A stretch of DNA of 21,391 bases from Methanoregula sp. (lineage in GTDB: Archaea; Halobacteriota; Methanomicrobia; Methanomicrobiales; Methanospirillaceae), in the NCBI GenBank assembly GCA_023228295.1, contig JALOBP010000056.1, positions 1 to 21,391 on the forward strand, given 5' to 3'. How positions within the stretch are numbered: position 1 is the first letter of the stretch; each line of letters starts with the position of its first letter. Below are positions 14,391-21,391 of this stretch, piece after piece. The notes beneath the pieces were generated by a model. That model made no database searches. It was given only the letters and a program-made list of their open reading frames with translations, and was not told where the DNA came from. A program made the position numbers and the translations under genes.

Positions 14391-14471
14391 TTGTTTCTCA
14401 ATCGATCCCTGAAAATGAGCAGGCTTTGCTTGGTTATTTGTTGAATGGCAGCCGGTCAAAAAAGAGGTGAA

Positions 14472-15443
14472 CTATTCCAGGATAAGTGAGCCGACAACCC
14501 GCAGTTTCCCGCCTTCGAGATAATGGAGGACAATGCGGGCGCCGGGCGGATAGATCAGTTCCTTTTCCATTGTCAGGGTCAGTGTGGGCATACGCCAGTC
14601 ACCGTCAACCACGGTCTTTTCAAGTCGGGTAGGGAGGAACTGCATCCAGTGGCCGGCGTAGAGGACCATGCCTTCTTTGAGTGCGGCCGGCCAGTACTTC
14701 ACGAGCTGGGCCTTACCGGTGACGGTCGTGGAAAACCTGATGGTAGGATCGTTTGTCAGGACAAAGCCGCGGTCAAGGTCTTCAGACTCGATATTTTTTA
14801 GGGCCAGACCGACACGGTCGCCGGTAATTGCGGTATCGGCATCCTCATCATGTTTCTGGATGGAGCGGATCTGGGCGGTTTTTGTCGTCGGGAGGACTTT
14901 GAGGGTGTCGTGTTTTTTGATCATTCCCTGTGCAACGGAGCCGAGGACGACGACACCGACGCCCTTCACGTTGAAGTGGGCGTCAACAGGAACCGCTCCT
15001 TTCGCTGCAGCCTCGTGGGCTTTCATGTGGGCGGTCTGCCTCACCGAGATCTCGAGCATCTTCTCGCGCAGCCCGACCATGTCCTCTTCAAGGACTTCGT
15101 AGTGTTCAAGGACGGTTCCCTTGATGAGCGGGGCGATCTGGTCCGGAGAGATGTAGTTCTTGAGGATGAGATACCCGGAGGATTTGTCGGCACACTGGAG
15201 CATCAGCACGCATTCGCCGAACGCGGCATTGATCTCGTTTACGACAAGGACTATGCGGTCCGAGAGAGAGACTGCATAGAAGAGGGAGGAGAGCTTCTCG
15301 GGATACCGGGTCGGTTCGATGAAGGTGACGGTTGCATCGCCTTTTTTGAGGTTATAGGATGTGATATCGGATGCCGTGCCCTTCTTCCCCAGATCCTTGG
15401 AATAGTCCGGGGGGGCGAGGACCGCGACCGTGAGGTTGGACAT
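14472..15443 (-). CDS. SelB/EF-Tu-like protein lacking GTPase motifs
   Basis: This 323-aa protein is related to archaeal selenocysteine elongation factor and EF-Tu. The EF-Tu domain 2 region is clear: FNVKGVGVVVLGSVAQGMI (157-175), QIRSIQKHDEDADTAITGDRVGLALKN (191-217) and DLDRGFVL (222-229), followed by a domain 3-like barrel. The N-terminal ~130 residues keep a remnant of the G domain (LGKKGTASDITSYNLKK, 18-34) but have no P-loop (GHVDHGK), no DxxG and no NKxD. It therefore cannot bind GTP in the usual way. Methanogens carry such SelB paralogues, usually annotated only as EF-Tu domain 2 protein; no role is established. A CAGGT lies directly before the ATG, and the promoter region is shared with the divergent membrane gene. 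Confidence 0.82.
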   Translation of the reverse strand: MSNLTVAVLAPPDYSKDLGKKGTASDITSYNLKKGDATVTFIEPTRYPEKLSSLFYAVSLSDRIVLVVNEINAAFGECVLMLQCADKSSGYLILKNYISPDQIAPLIKGTVLEHYEVLEEDMVGLREKMLEISVRQTAHMKAHEAAAKGAVPVDAHFNVKGVGVVVLGSVAQGMIKKHDTLKVLPTTKTAQIRSIQKHDEDADTAITGDRVGLALKNIESEDLDRGFVLTNDPTIRFSTTVTGKAQLVKYWPAALKEGMVLYAGHWMQFLPTRLEKTVVDGDWRMPTLTLTMEKELIYPPGARIVLHYLEGGKLRVVGSLILE

Positions 15444-15548
15444 ACCTGAATACTATATCGGTGATGCCTATTAGGATTTAGGGTCGAATTATTATCGGCC
15501 GGGGAACACAAAAACTAATTACTGCCCGGGCGAGAGATGTGAGAGGAA

Positions 15549-16517
15549 ATGAAGAGCGGTATCAAAATTTTAAGTCTCATCGGGATTGCTCTTTTTGTCA
15601 TCATCCTTTCCCGGATCAACCTTGGCGCCCTTATTGATATCCTCTCTCATACCAATGTTGTTTTCCTGTTGCTTGCCCTGCTGGTGAACTGCGTCGCTAT
15701 CGTCCTGAAATCACTGAAGTGGAAGATAATTGTCAATTCAGTAAAGCCGGAGTTTACTCTTGCGGAAAGTGTCAAGGCATTCTTTGTCGGGTTTTCTTTC
15801 TCCACGATCACACCGGCAAAGATGGGGGACTTTGTCAAGGTACTCTATATCAATGACGAGAAATGCAGCCTTGGAAAAAGCATCTCAACCGTTGTTATCG
15901 ACCGGCTGATCGATATCATCCTGCTCTTCTCCATCGCATTCATTGGGATCTATGGTTTCTCGGTATTCTACAACATCGAGATCCTCTCCATCAGCACGAT
16001 TCTTTTGATTATCGCGGGGGTTATCGCTGCCACCTACGTTGTACTCCACCGGCCTCTCCTGTCATCCCTGCTCAGACCCTTCTTCAATATATTCGTCCCA
16101 AAGCACCTGAAAGATAAAGTGACTCTGTATTATGATGATTTTTTTGAGGGGCTCTTCACGTTTTATCATGACCGGCTGCGTTTCATCTCCAGTGTCAGTG
16201 TTGGGATCATATCGTGGATACCGCCTTTTGTCTATGGGTACCTGCTCGCACTCTCTATAGGGATCGATACCGGGGTCCTCTTCTTTGTACTGGTTATACC
16301 GGTGCTGAGCCTGCTTGACCTGCTTCCTATCAGTGTATCGGGGATCGGGACACGTGATGTTGCCCTGATCTTCCTCTTTGCCCTCAAGGGGATATCTCCG
16401 GAACAGGCGGTCGCATTCTCGCTGCTTTACCTGTTCATGAGCTACTGGCTTATCGCACTGATCGGGGCTGTGGTCTATTTCCGGTACCCGGTTACCCTTC
16501 CCGAAGAGATGAACTAG
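15549..16517 (+). CDS. YbhN/AglD-type membrane protein (lysylphosphatidylglycerol synthase TM region family)
   Basis: This 322-aa integral membrane protein has roughly seven to eight hydrophobic spans. It shows the family hallmark TPAKMGDFVKVLYI (88-101), DRLIDIILLF and PISVSGIGTRDVALIFLF near the C-terminus. These are the blocks of the UPF0104/YbhN superfamily, which includes the membrane domain of MprF and the C-terminal part of archaeal AglD. MprF members flip lipids; archaeal stand-alone copies are often in glycan loci and are proposed to move polyprenyl-linked sugars. The start is supported by GAGAGGAA directly before the ATG. Its stop is only two bases from the end of the convergent methyltransferase gene. 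A partial paralogue lies at 20843 onward. Confidence 0.88.
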   Translation: MKSGIKILSLIGIALFVIILSRINLGALIDILSHTNVVFLLLALLVNCVAIVLKSLKWKIIVNSVKPEFTLAESVKAFFVGFSFSTITPAKMGDFVKVLYINDEKCSLGKSISTVVIDRLIDIILLFSIAFIGIYGFSVFYNIEILSISTILLIIAGVIAATYVVLHRPLLSSLLRPFFNIFVPKHLKDKVTLYYDDFFEGLFTFYHDRLRFISSVSVGIISWIPPFVYGYLLALSIGIDTGVLFFVLVIPVLSLLDLLPISVSGIGTRDVALIFLFALKGISPEQAVAFSLLYLFMSYWLIALIGAVVYFRYPVTLPEEMN

Positions 16518-16519
16518 GT

Positions 16520-17215
16520 TTATTCCGGTTTCCGGGCAATGATGCCGACCGTATATGCATAGTATTGCCTGAACGGGAATACACTCTCAATTCTCCCGAA
16601 CTTCCTGCGCAGGTCAACCCCAACGACCTCGCGGTCATTCGTTGCAAGAGGGGGAAGGGCCTGGAGCCCGAAGGCCTTTTCCACGACGAGACCCGCTCGT
16701 GCAGCAGCGGTTTTTAAGCGTTTTGGGGAATAGTCCTCTTCGTATCCGAACTCGAAGTTCTTCATCATGACCGCAATGGTTTTTCCTGCTTTGTACCAAA
16801 GGCAGAGGGTGTTGGGAACGATAATAATGACCTTTCCGGAAGGTCTTGTGACCCGGGCCATCTCCCGTATTGCGTTCACATTGGTCGGATCCACAAAATG
16901 TTCGATGACGCCGGAATTATAGACCAGATCAAAGGTATTGTCCTCAAACGGGATCTCAAAAATACTCCCGAGAACCGGATTTTTACAACTATTGCGGGCT
17001 AGGTTCAGTGCTGCCCGGGATATGTCGAGGCCGACCGTATTATGCCGTGAGGAAAGGAGGGCAAGCGTCTGGCCGGTTCCGCAGCCGGCTTCAAGAACAA
17101 AAGATCCCTCCGGGAGGGACGCTTCGATATCCTGCATGAAGGCGAGGTACTTCAGGCTGTAATCACTCGTAATCAGGTTTTTTGTCCAGACCCTGTCCCA
17201 AACCTCTTCTCCCAT
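16520..17215 (-). CDS. Class I SAM-dependent methyltransferase
   Basis: This 231-aa cytoplasmic methyltransferase is of the UbiE/type 11 group. Motif I is LEAGCGTGQ (41-49), the acidic ribose-binding residue is D64 in VGLDIS, motif II-like PFEDNTFDLVYNSGVIEHF is at 89-107, and a later strand reads GKVIIIVPN. The C-terminal third (DYSPKRLKTAAARAGLVVEKAFGLQALPP) resembles substrate-binding lids of methyltransferases in sugar or lipid clusters. The substrate cannot be told from sequence; the position among glycan genes suggests methylation of a sugar or a lipid carrier. The gene converges on the YbhN-type gene and diverges from the glycosyltransferase. A TATA box centred 27 bases before the ATG implies a leaderless transcript. 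Confidence 0.88.
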   Translation of the reverse strand: MGEEVWDRVWTKNLITSDYSLKYLAFMQDIEASLPEGSFVLEAGCGTGQTLALLSSRHNTVGLDISRAALNLARNSCKNPVLGSIFEIPFEDNTFDLVYNSGVIEHFVDPTNVNAIREMARVTRPSGKVIIIVPNTLCLWYKAGKTIAVMMKNFEFGYEEDYSPKRLKTAAARAGLVVEKAFGLQALPPLATNDREVVGVDLRRKFGRIESVFPFRQYYAYTVGIIARKPE

Positions 17216-17237
17216 GGATGGTTCTTCCCCGTTGATG

Positions 17238-17246
17238 AATATATTG
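17238..17246 (-). promoter_or_regulatory. TATA box for the methyltransferase gene
   Basis: AATATATTC on the minus strand is centred about 27 bases before the ATG at 17215, predicting transcription from the start codon. Confidence 0.5.
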
Positions 17247-17354
17247 TATGGGATGCTATATCCGATTTAGGATCGGGTATTTGGGAAACGATACAATTCC
17301 CATGAAATGGATGATGTTTTATGGTCTCTACGACAAAAACTGTACAGGACTTTC

Positions 17355-18086
17355 ATGATCTCCATTATCTTTCCCCTGTACAACGAGCGGGACAATGTCG
17401 TTCATTATAATGCCGATCTATTTCCGATAATCGATGAGATCTCCAAAAAGACAGGTGAACGGTTCGAATTTATTTTCGTAGATGATGGCAGCAGTGACGA
17501 TACTGTTGAACAGGTGAACGCACTTACCCGCACCAGATCAGATATTAAAGTTCTTGTCCACCAGAAGAACAGTGGGATGGGGACCGCAATAAAGACAGGT
17601 CTTGGTGCAAGCCTTGGCGAGCTGGTAATAACCATGGATGCGGACCTGACCTTCCGGCCTGTCGATGTTGAAAAACTTATTGAAAAATACCGCGAGACAA
17701 ACGCGGATTGTATTTCAGGGTCCCCGTATTTGGAAAAGGGACTTATGGAAGAGGTAACCCCGTTCCGGCTTTTCATGAGCAAATCGGTAAATTTCCTCTA
17801 TCGCATGCTCTTGGGGAACGGGATCACCTGTGTTAGTCCGATTTTTCGCCTGTATCGGCGCAGTGTGCTGATGGAGATGAACATTTCCAGCAGGAATTTC
17901 GAGATTAATGCTGAGATTATCTCAAAACTTCTCATTGGGGGCAAAAAAGTTGTTGAAATCCCCGTCCCGCTCCTGAAAAGGAAATACGGGGAGTCAAAAA
18001 TCAACCTGAAAAAGGAGATAAAAAATTACATCCTTCTCCTGTACCGGATTTTCAGGACCAAGTACCTTCATCAGGAATGGAAATAG
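17355..18086 (+). CDS. Family 2 glycosyltransferase, dolichol-phosphate mannosyltransferase-like
   Basis: This 243-aa GT-A fold enzyme would transfer a sugar from a nucleotide donor to a polyprenyl phosphate on the cytoplasmic face. It starts MISIIFPLYNERDNV, with VDDGSSDDT at 42-50, NSGMGTAIKTGL at 72-83, metal-binding DAD at 95-97 in ITMDADLTF, and the DPM1/GtrB-like KRKYGESKINL near residue 210. There is no membrane domain after the catalytic core, as in DPM1-type rather than GtrB-type enzymes. An in-frame ATG at 17307 would add 16 residues, but these do not match the family, and a TATA-like TTTTATGG (17315-17322) would fall inside them, so I choose 17355. GDP-mannose from the upstream manC is a plausible donor. 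Confidence 0.88.
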   Translation: MISIIFPLYNERDNVVHYNADLFPIIDEISKKTGERFEFIFVDDGSSDDTVEQVNALTRTRSDIKVLVHQKNSGMGTAIKTGLGASLGELVITMDADLTFRPVDVEKLIEKYRETNADCISGSPYLEKGLMEEVTPFRLFMSKSVNFLYRMLLGNGITCVSPIFRLYRRSVLMEMNISSRNFEINAEIISKLLIGGKKVVEIPVPLLKRKYGESKINLKKEIKNYILLLYRIFRTKYLHQEWK

Positions 18087-18140
18087 TAACGTTTCTCCAT
18101 AGTTTTTAATCAAAGCCGGCCTGGCATCTGATACATCACC

Positions 18141-18146
18141 TATATC
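18141..18146 (+). promoter_or_regulatory. TATA box for wecB
   Basis: TATATC within CACCTATATCTG is centred about 29 bases before the ATG at 18173. There is no ribosome binding site, so the mRNA is probably leaderless or nearly so. Confidence 0.45.
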
Positions 18147-18172
18147 TGTCCCCGGTAAAAATACCATGTAAC

Positions 18173-19267
18173 ATGTTAGCGATTGTTCTTGGCACCCGTC
18201 CTGAAATTATCAAGATGTCCCCGATTATTCGCTCGTGCCAGAAAAAGGGCGTGGATTTTTTCGTCCTCCACACCGGCCAGCATTATTCATACGAGATGGA
18301 CCGGGTCTTCTTTGATGAACTCGGTCTCCCTGCACCGGAGTTCAATCTCGATGTCGGTTCAAAGAGCCATGCAGAGCAGACAGGACAGATTATGACCGGG
18401 ATAGAGAAGATCCTAGCACAGGAGAAACCGGAGGTAGTACTTGTTCAGGGAGATACCAACACAGTGCTTGCCGGAACCCTTGCTGCTTCCAAGACCTATA
18501 TCCGCAAAGGATCATCACAACCTATCGATGTCGGGCATGTCGAAGCAGGTCTCCGGAGTTTTGACCGCTCAATGCCTGAGGAGGTGAACCGGATTGTGGC
18601 AGACCACCTCTCCCGGTACCTCTTTGCCCCGACAAAAACAGCGCAGGAGCACCTGCAGCACGAGGGGATACCTGATGAGAAGATATTCGTTACGGGTAAT
18701 ACGGTTGTGGATGCGGTAAAGGAAAACCTGGCCCTTTCAAAGAAAAAAGCAGATACGGTCAAAGACCTTGGGCTCTCAAAGGACCGGTATTTCCTTGTAA
18801 CCCTCCACCGTCAGGAGAATGTTGATAACAAGAAGCGGCTGAAAGAAATTCTTGAAAGCCTGACGCAAATCCATGAAACAACCGGCATGCCGCTTGTTTT
18901 CCCGATTCATCCAAGGACGGAGAAAATGATCGCGTCGTTCAGCTTGAAACTCAAAGGGTTCCAGATGATAAAACCACTCGGGTTTCTGGAGTTCCTGCAA
19001 CTTGAATCGCAGGCACGTCTTGCCCTCACAGATTCCGGTGGCGTGCAGGAGGAGGCATGTATCCTCAATGTGCCGTGTGTAACAATCCGCGATTCCACGG
19101 AGCGGCCGGAGACTGTCGATGTGGGGGCCAACATCATTGCTGGTGTTGAGCCCAGCGCCATTGTCAATGCAACAGAAAAAATGCTTGCCCGCTCCCGCAT
19201 GTGGGAAAATCCATTCGGTGATGGGAAAGCCGGCGATCGGATTGTCAGTATAATCAATCCGAAGTAA
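18173..19267 (+). CDS. wecB: UDP-N-acetylglucosamine 2-epimerase (non-hydrolysing)
   Basis: This 364-aa cytoplasmic enzyme would interconvert UDP-GlcNAc and UDP-ManNAc, a precursor for ManNAc-type sugars in surface glycans. Motifs in order are LGTRPEIIKMSPI (6-18), HTGQHYSYEMD (~36-46), VQGDTNTVLAG (~84-94), HVEAGLRSFDRSMPEEVNRIVADHLS (starting at 122), TGNTVVDAV, TLHRQENVD, PIHPRT, and the C-terminal LTDSGGVQEEACILNVPC and RDSTERPETVDVGAN. All family residues appear intact and the length is normal. The start is fixed by the immediate MLAIVLGTRPE strand. It converges with the GT87-like gene (24 bases between stops). The dehydrogenase WecC, which usually follows to make ManNAcA, is not within the window. 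Confidence 0.94.
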   Translation: MLAIVLGTRPEIIKMSPIIRSCQKKGVDFFVLHTGQHYSYEMDRVFFDELGLPAPEFNLDVGSKSHAEQTGQIMTGIEKILAQEKPEVVLVQGDTNTVLAGTLAASKTYIRKGSSQPIDVGHVEAGLRSFDRSMPEEVNRIVADHLSRYLFAPTKTAQEHLQHEGIPDEKIFVTGNTVVDAVKENLALSKKKADTVKDLGLSKDRYFLVTLHRQENVDNKKRLKEILESLTQIHETTGMPLVFPIHPRTEKMIASFSLKLKGFQMIKPLGFLEFLQLESQARLALTDSGGVQEEACILNVPCVTIRDSTERPETVDVGANIIAGVEPSAIVNATEKMLARSRMWENPFGDGKAGDRIVSIINPK

Positions 19268-19291
19268 AAAGATTGATTTTATTCATGGGTG

Positions 19292-20638
19292 TCAGTGAGA
19301 TATTTCAGGTAAATCCCGTTTTTGAATTATTTTTCGTATCCTCTCAATTACACCTTCCGGTGGCCTAATAATGAGGAACATGAGTACGAGGAGGGTCAGG
19401 TACTGAAGAGTGAAGAATAACAGTGTCAGGTACCATCCCGCAGAACCTGAGGGGTGGATGTAATTCTGGTTGACATAAAAACTCCCAAAGAACAGTGGAA
19501 ACTCAATATACCCAAAGATCTGGGTGAGATAGAATATGATAATTTTCACCGGGTTGTCGGCAACGAGCAGGGCAAGGAGCGGGGTAAACCAGACGAAATA
19601 CTGGGGACTGTGAAATTTCGTGAAAAACACGATTGAAAAAATCGCACATAACAAAGTTTTTAAAAGTGTTTTTGGATCCTTCTCGGTACTGGTATAGGAA
19701 ATATACAGTAAAATGAGGAGTGTCACTGCCATTAATCCATACATGAAAAGGGAAATGAGGGATGAGGAAATCCCCACGTGAAGCACATCATTGAAGATTG
19801 CATATATCGTGTATGTGGCAGTGTTGACGTAAATTCCGACATTGCCCCCTGTAGCAAAAAGGTAGGACCTGATCACATTCGGGTTGATAATTGCAAGTGG
19901 AAGGATGAGAATGGCACAAAATACAATGAAAATTTTTACTGCGGACAGGATCTCTTTTTTCAGGGAACTGGTTTTTGCATTATATAAGACAATAAATGGC
20001 ATTGCAATGATCGGGAATATCTTCGCAAAAAATCCCAGCGAAGAGGAAATATATCCTCTTGTATTCATGCCATACACGGTAAAAAGGACGGCCGCCATGA
20101 GGAGACAGGTCGGGAACGGATCGAAACGTGTCAGAACGAAATACGCAGCAGAGAATGCGGTCGCATAGATCAATCCGGCATACAAGGCTGTTTTTTCATT
20201 CCATACTCTCATTGCGATAAAATAAATGCAGAGAATGGTGATCGTATCACATATAATCATCAGCAGCTGGAATGAGTAAACGTAGACCATAACATTCTGG
20301 GTCAGAAGGGCCATAGCGAACGCGATGGAGATTGGGACAAAAATGAGGACAGGATAGTCATAATCGTAATTGATATAGGGCAACTGACCCTCAAGGACCC
20401 GGAGTGTATTCTGGAAATGGAATTCAAAATCAAACATATCTATAAAGGAATGGAACACGCCGGGTGTGAAAACAAGCACACAAAATTTTGTGACAAGACT
20501 GACGATAATGAGCAGCAGAATGTGCTGTTTCACGACAGAGATATCCAGATCATCAAAGGAATAATTAAGAAAGGTAAACGGTTGTTTACCTCGTTTTTTA
20601 CCAGATCCTGATGATTCGATCTTAATTTTTTTCCCCAT
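19292..20638 (-). CDS. Polytopic membrane glycosyltransferase, GT87-like (polyprenyl-phosphate-mannose dependent)
   Basis: This 448-aa membrane protein starts at the ATG at 20638, chosen because GGAGG lies seven bases before it; an in-frame ATG at 20656 would add six residues and lacks that site. After a basic, Ser/Lys-rich cytoplasmic start there are about ten to eleven hydrophobic spans. The first external loop reads DMFDFEFHFQNTLRVLEGQLPYINYDYDYP, the acidic plus GxxPYxxxxYxYP pattern of DUF2029/GT87 GT-C mannosyltransferases. Further on come LTRFDPFPTCLLM and KFHSPQYFVWFTPLLALL. Such enzymes use lipid-linked sugars on the outer face, so the GT2 enzyme at 17355 could supply its donor. The acceptor is unknown. 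The gene is somewhat AT-rich. Other GT-C families are possible; the membrane glycosyltransferase call itself is firm. Confidence 0.8.
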   Translation of the reverse strand: MGKKIKIESSGSGKKRGKQPFTFLNYSFDDLDISVVKQHILLLIIVSLVTKFCVLVFTPGVFHSFIDMFDFEFHFQNTLRVLEGQLPYINYDYDYPVLIFVPISIAFAMALLTQNVMVYVYSFQLLMIICDTITILCIYFIAMRVWNEKTALYAGLIYATAFSAAYFVLTRFDPFPTCLLMAAVLFTVYGMNTRGYISSSLGFFAKIFPIIAMPFIVLYNAKTSSLKKEILSAVKIFIVFCAILILPLAIINPNVIRSYLFATGGNVGIYVNTATYTIYAIFNDVLHVGISSSLISLFMYGLMAVTLLILLYISYTSTEKDPKTLLKTLLCAIFSIVFFTKFHSPQYFVWFTPLLALLVADNPVKIIIFYLTQIFGYIEFPLFFGSFYVNQNYIHPSGSAGWYLTLLFFTLQYLTLLVLMFLIIRPPEGVIERIRKIIQKRDLPEISH

Positions 20639-20810
20639 GCCCGTCCTCCATGCCACAAATATACGCTTATGTGGTCTATTGGCAGTAATTCCATAAAAAG
20701 CCCTTCTGATTATCCGGGATATAACGTCCCGCGCAACGACCTAAAAAAACCGTGATGATTCAAGCGGGAGTACGAGTGCGGAAGGAATTTTATGATTTCC
20801 CGTAGAACAC

Positions 20811-20824
20811 TAATCTTAAGATTA
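20811..20824. repeat. 14-bp perfect palindrome in the promoter of the last gene
   Basis: TAATCTTAAGATTA is a perfect palindrome ending 18 bases before the ATG at 20843, so it occupies the core-promoter position. It could be an operator for a dimeric regulator overlapping the TATA site, or a chance AT-rich word serving as the TATA box. Confidence 0.45.
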
Positions 20825-20842
20825 CAGTCCGTCCGGGGTTTT

Positions 20843-21391
20843 ATGGATCTGAAGCTGAAACAAAATTCCTTAAAAATTATCCAGATAGTCCTGGCTGCGG
20901 TTATCGTATTGCTCCTTCTCGGGTCCATCGATTATATCCAGGCAAGCAATATTCTCCTGCAACTGGACTGGTTTTTTTTATTATTAGCATGCCTCTGTTA
21001 TTTTTTCAATAATATCCTGATGTCAATACGACTCAAGAAAGTTCTCACGTATCTCGGAAATAAAATCCGGTTCAAAATTGCTTTTTTGTCCCACATGTCC
21101 GGGATGCTCCTGTCGGATGTTACCCCGGGCAGAAGCGGATACCTGTATGTTGGATTTGCCCTGACTAAAAAAGGCGTACCTCTCCCGCGGGGGCTTGCTG
21201 CGATTATGAGTACGTATATTTACGATCTCCTTTTCAAAATCTCCCTTGCACTCGTAGCGGTTTATTACCTCTATGCAACTATCACCGGTCTCCCGATTGC
21301 ATATATTGTTTATTTGATCGTCATTATTCTGCTTCTGGTAATTGCCGGCTATTACCTCATCATGTATCCCGGCCCGGTTCTGCAGGAGTTC
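20843..21391 (+). CDS. Second YbhN/AglD-type membrane protein, 3' end beyond the window
   Basis: The frame is open from the ATG at 20843 to the last base (183 codons, no stop), so the gene is cut by the window edge. It begins MDLKLKQNSLKIIQIVLAA, has an N-terminal span, a second near WFFLLLACLCYFFNNIL, then the family hallmark LLSDVTPGRSGYLYVGFAL (~90-108), equivalent to the T-P-x-x-x-G block of YbhN/MprF-type membrane proteins, and at least two later spans. It is a paralogue of the protein at 15549-16517, but the two differ widely. The family is linked to lipid or polyprenyl-sugar translocation. It is divergent from the GT87-like gene, and the gap between them (20639-20842) holds only promoter-type sequence. 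Confidence 0.8.
   Translation, partial: MDLKLKQNSLKIIQIVLAAVIVLLLLGSIDYIQASNILLQLDWFFLLLACLCYFFNNILMSIRLKKVLTYLGNKIRFKIAFLSHMSGMLLSDVTPGRSGYLYVGFALTKKGVPLPRGLAAIMSTYIYDLLFKISLALVAVYYLYATITGLPIAYIVYLIVIILLLVIAGYYLIMYPGPVLQEF

Larger units (their letters stand above)
14137..14471. other. 335-base AT-rich structured gap
   Basis: There is no convincing gene; the longest minus-strand frame (about 65 codons) has no ribosome binding site and an unremarkable product. The stretch from ~14270 to 14450 is more AT-rich than its surroundings. It holds GTCAATT/AATTGAC arms (14296-14302 and 14325-14331), GATTT-TG-AAATC (14336-14347), and the perfect 13-bp inverted repeat at 14349-14390. It may be the 3' untranslated region of the SelB-like gene or a small RNA. 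Confidence 0.45.

Noticed and set aside
14262..14459. 65-codon minus-strand frame in the structured gap
   Set aside because: It has no ribosome binding site or TATA box at a suitable distance, and the 13-bp inverted repeat runs through it; RNA structure is the better explanation.
14850..15449. 199-codon plus-strand frame opposite the SelB-like gene
   Set aside because: It spans the conserved EF-Tu domain 2 coding region in antisense and shows no family motif.
18166..18171. ATGTAA start-stop just before wecB
   Set aside because: A minimal start-stop element is conceivable, but a six-base match in a leaderless-type promoter is easily chance.

Overview
The window reads as chromosome of a methanogenic euryarchaeon, most likely order Methanomicrobiales (Methanoregula-like). 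This is inference from gene content, moderate-to-high GC, and the many start codons lying about 25-28 bases downstream of AT-rich TATA-like boxes, which fits leaderless or short-leader archaeal transcripts. No rRNA, tRNA, CRISPR array or insertion sequence was found.

Layout. (1) 78-2690, minus: a Type IIG restriction-modification enzyme (fused nuclease and N6-adenine methyltransferase) with a compositionally foreign, apparently truncated 3' end. (2) 2691-4250: a sparse stretch holding one Holliday-junction-resolvase-like gene (3241-3795), possible very small ORFs and several hairpins. (3) 4251-4926: a two-gene operon with a strong ribosome binding site, a 167-aa protein of unknown function, a 39-aa single-span membrane peptide, and a hairpin/oligo-T terminator. 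(4) 4973-5764: an AT-rich RNase III, an enzyme sporadic in archaea, lacking one metal-binding aspartate. (5) 5862-9139: asparagine synthase and a bifunctional GDP-mannose pyrophosphorylase/phosphomannose isomerase. (6) 9189-11664, minus: a YgiQ-type radical SAM protein behind a DUF296/PPC-domain protein. (7) 11744-14136, minus: a lemA-DUF2207 pair. (8) 14137-14471: a structured AT-rich gap with a perfect 13-bp inverted repeat. (9) 14472-15443, minus: a SelB/EF-Tu-like protein that has lost its GTPase motifs. (10) 15549 to the end: a surface-glycan region with two YbhN/AglD-type membrane proteins (one cut by the window edge), a SAM methyltransferase, a DPM1-like family 2 glycosyltransferase, UDP-GlcNAc 2-epimerase and a GT87-like polytopic glycosyltransferase.

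How the genes fit together. ManC would supply GDP-mannose and WecB UDP-ManNAc. The GT2 enzyme would charge a polyprenyl phosphate, the GT87-like membrane enzyme would use that lipid-linked sugar on the outer face, and the YbhN-type proteins may move or process lipid-linked intermediates. AsnB may be plain asparagine synthesis or amidation of a glycan sugar. The genes are mostly singly promoted and divergent or convergent rather than one long operon.

The least explained items are the 167-aa/39-aa operon, the degenerate SelB paralogue, the RNase III with a substituted catalytic residue, and the mosaic restriction enzyme.
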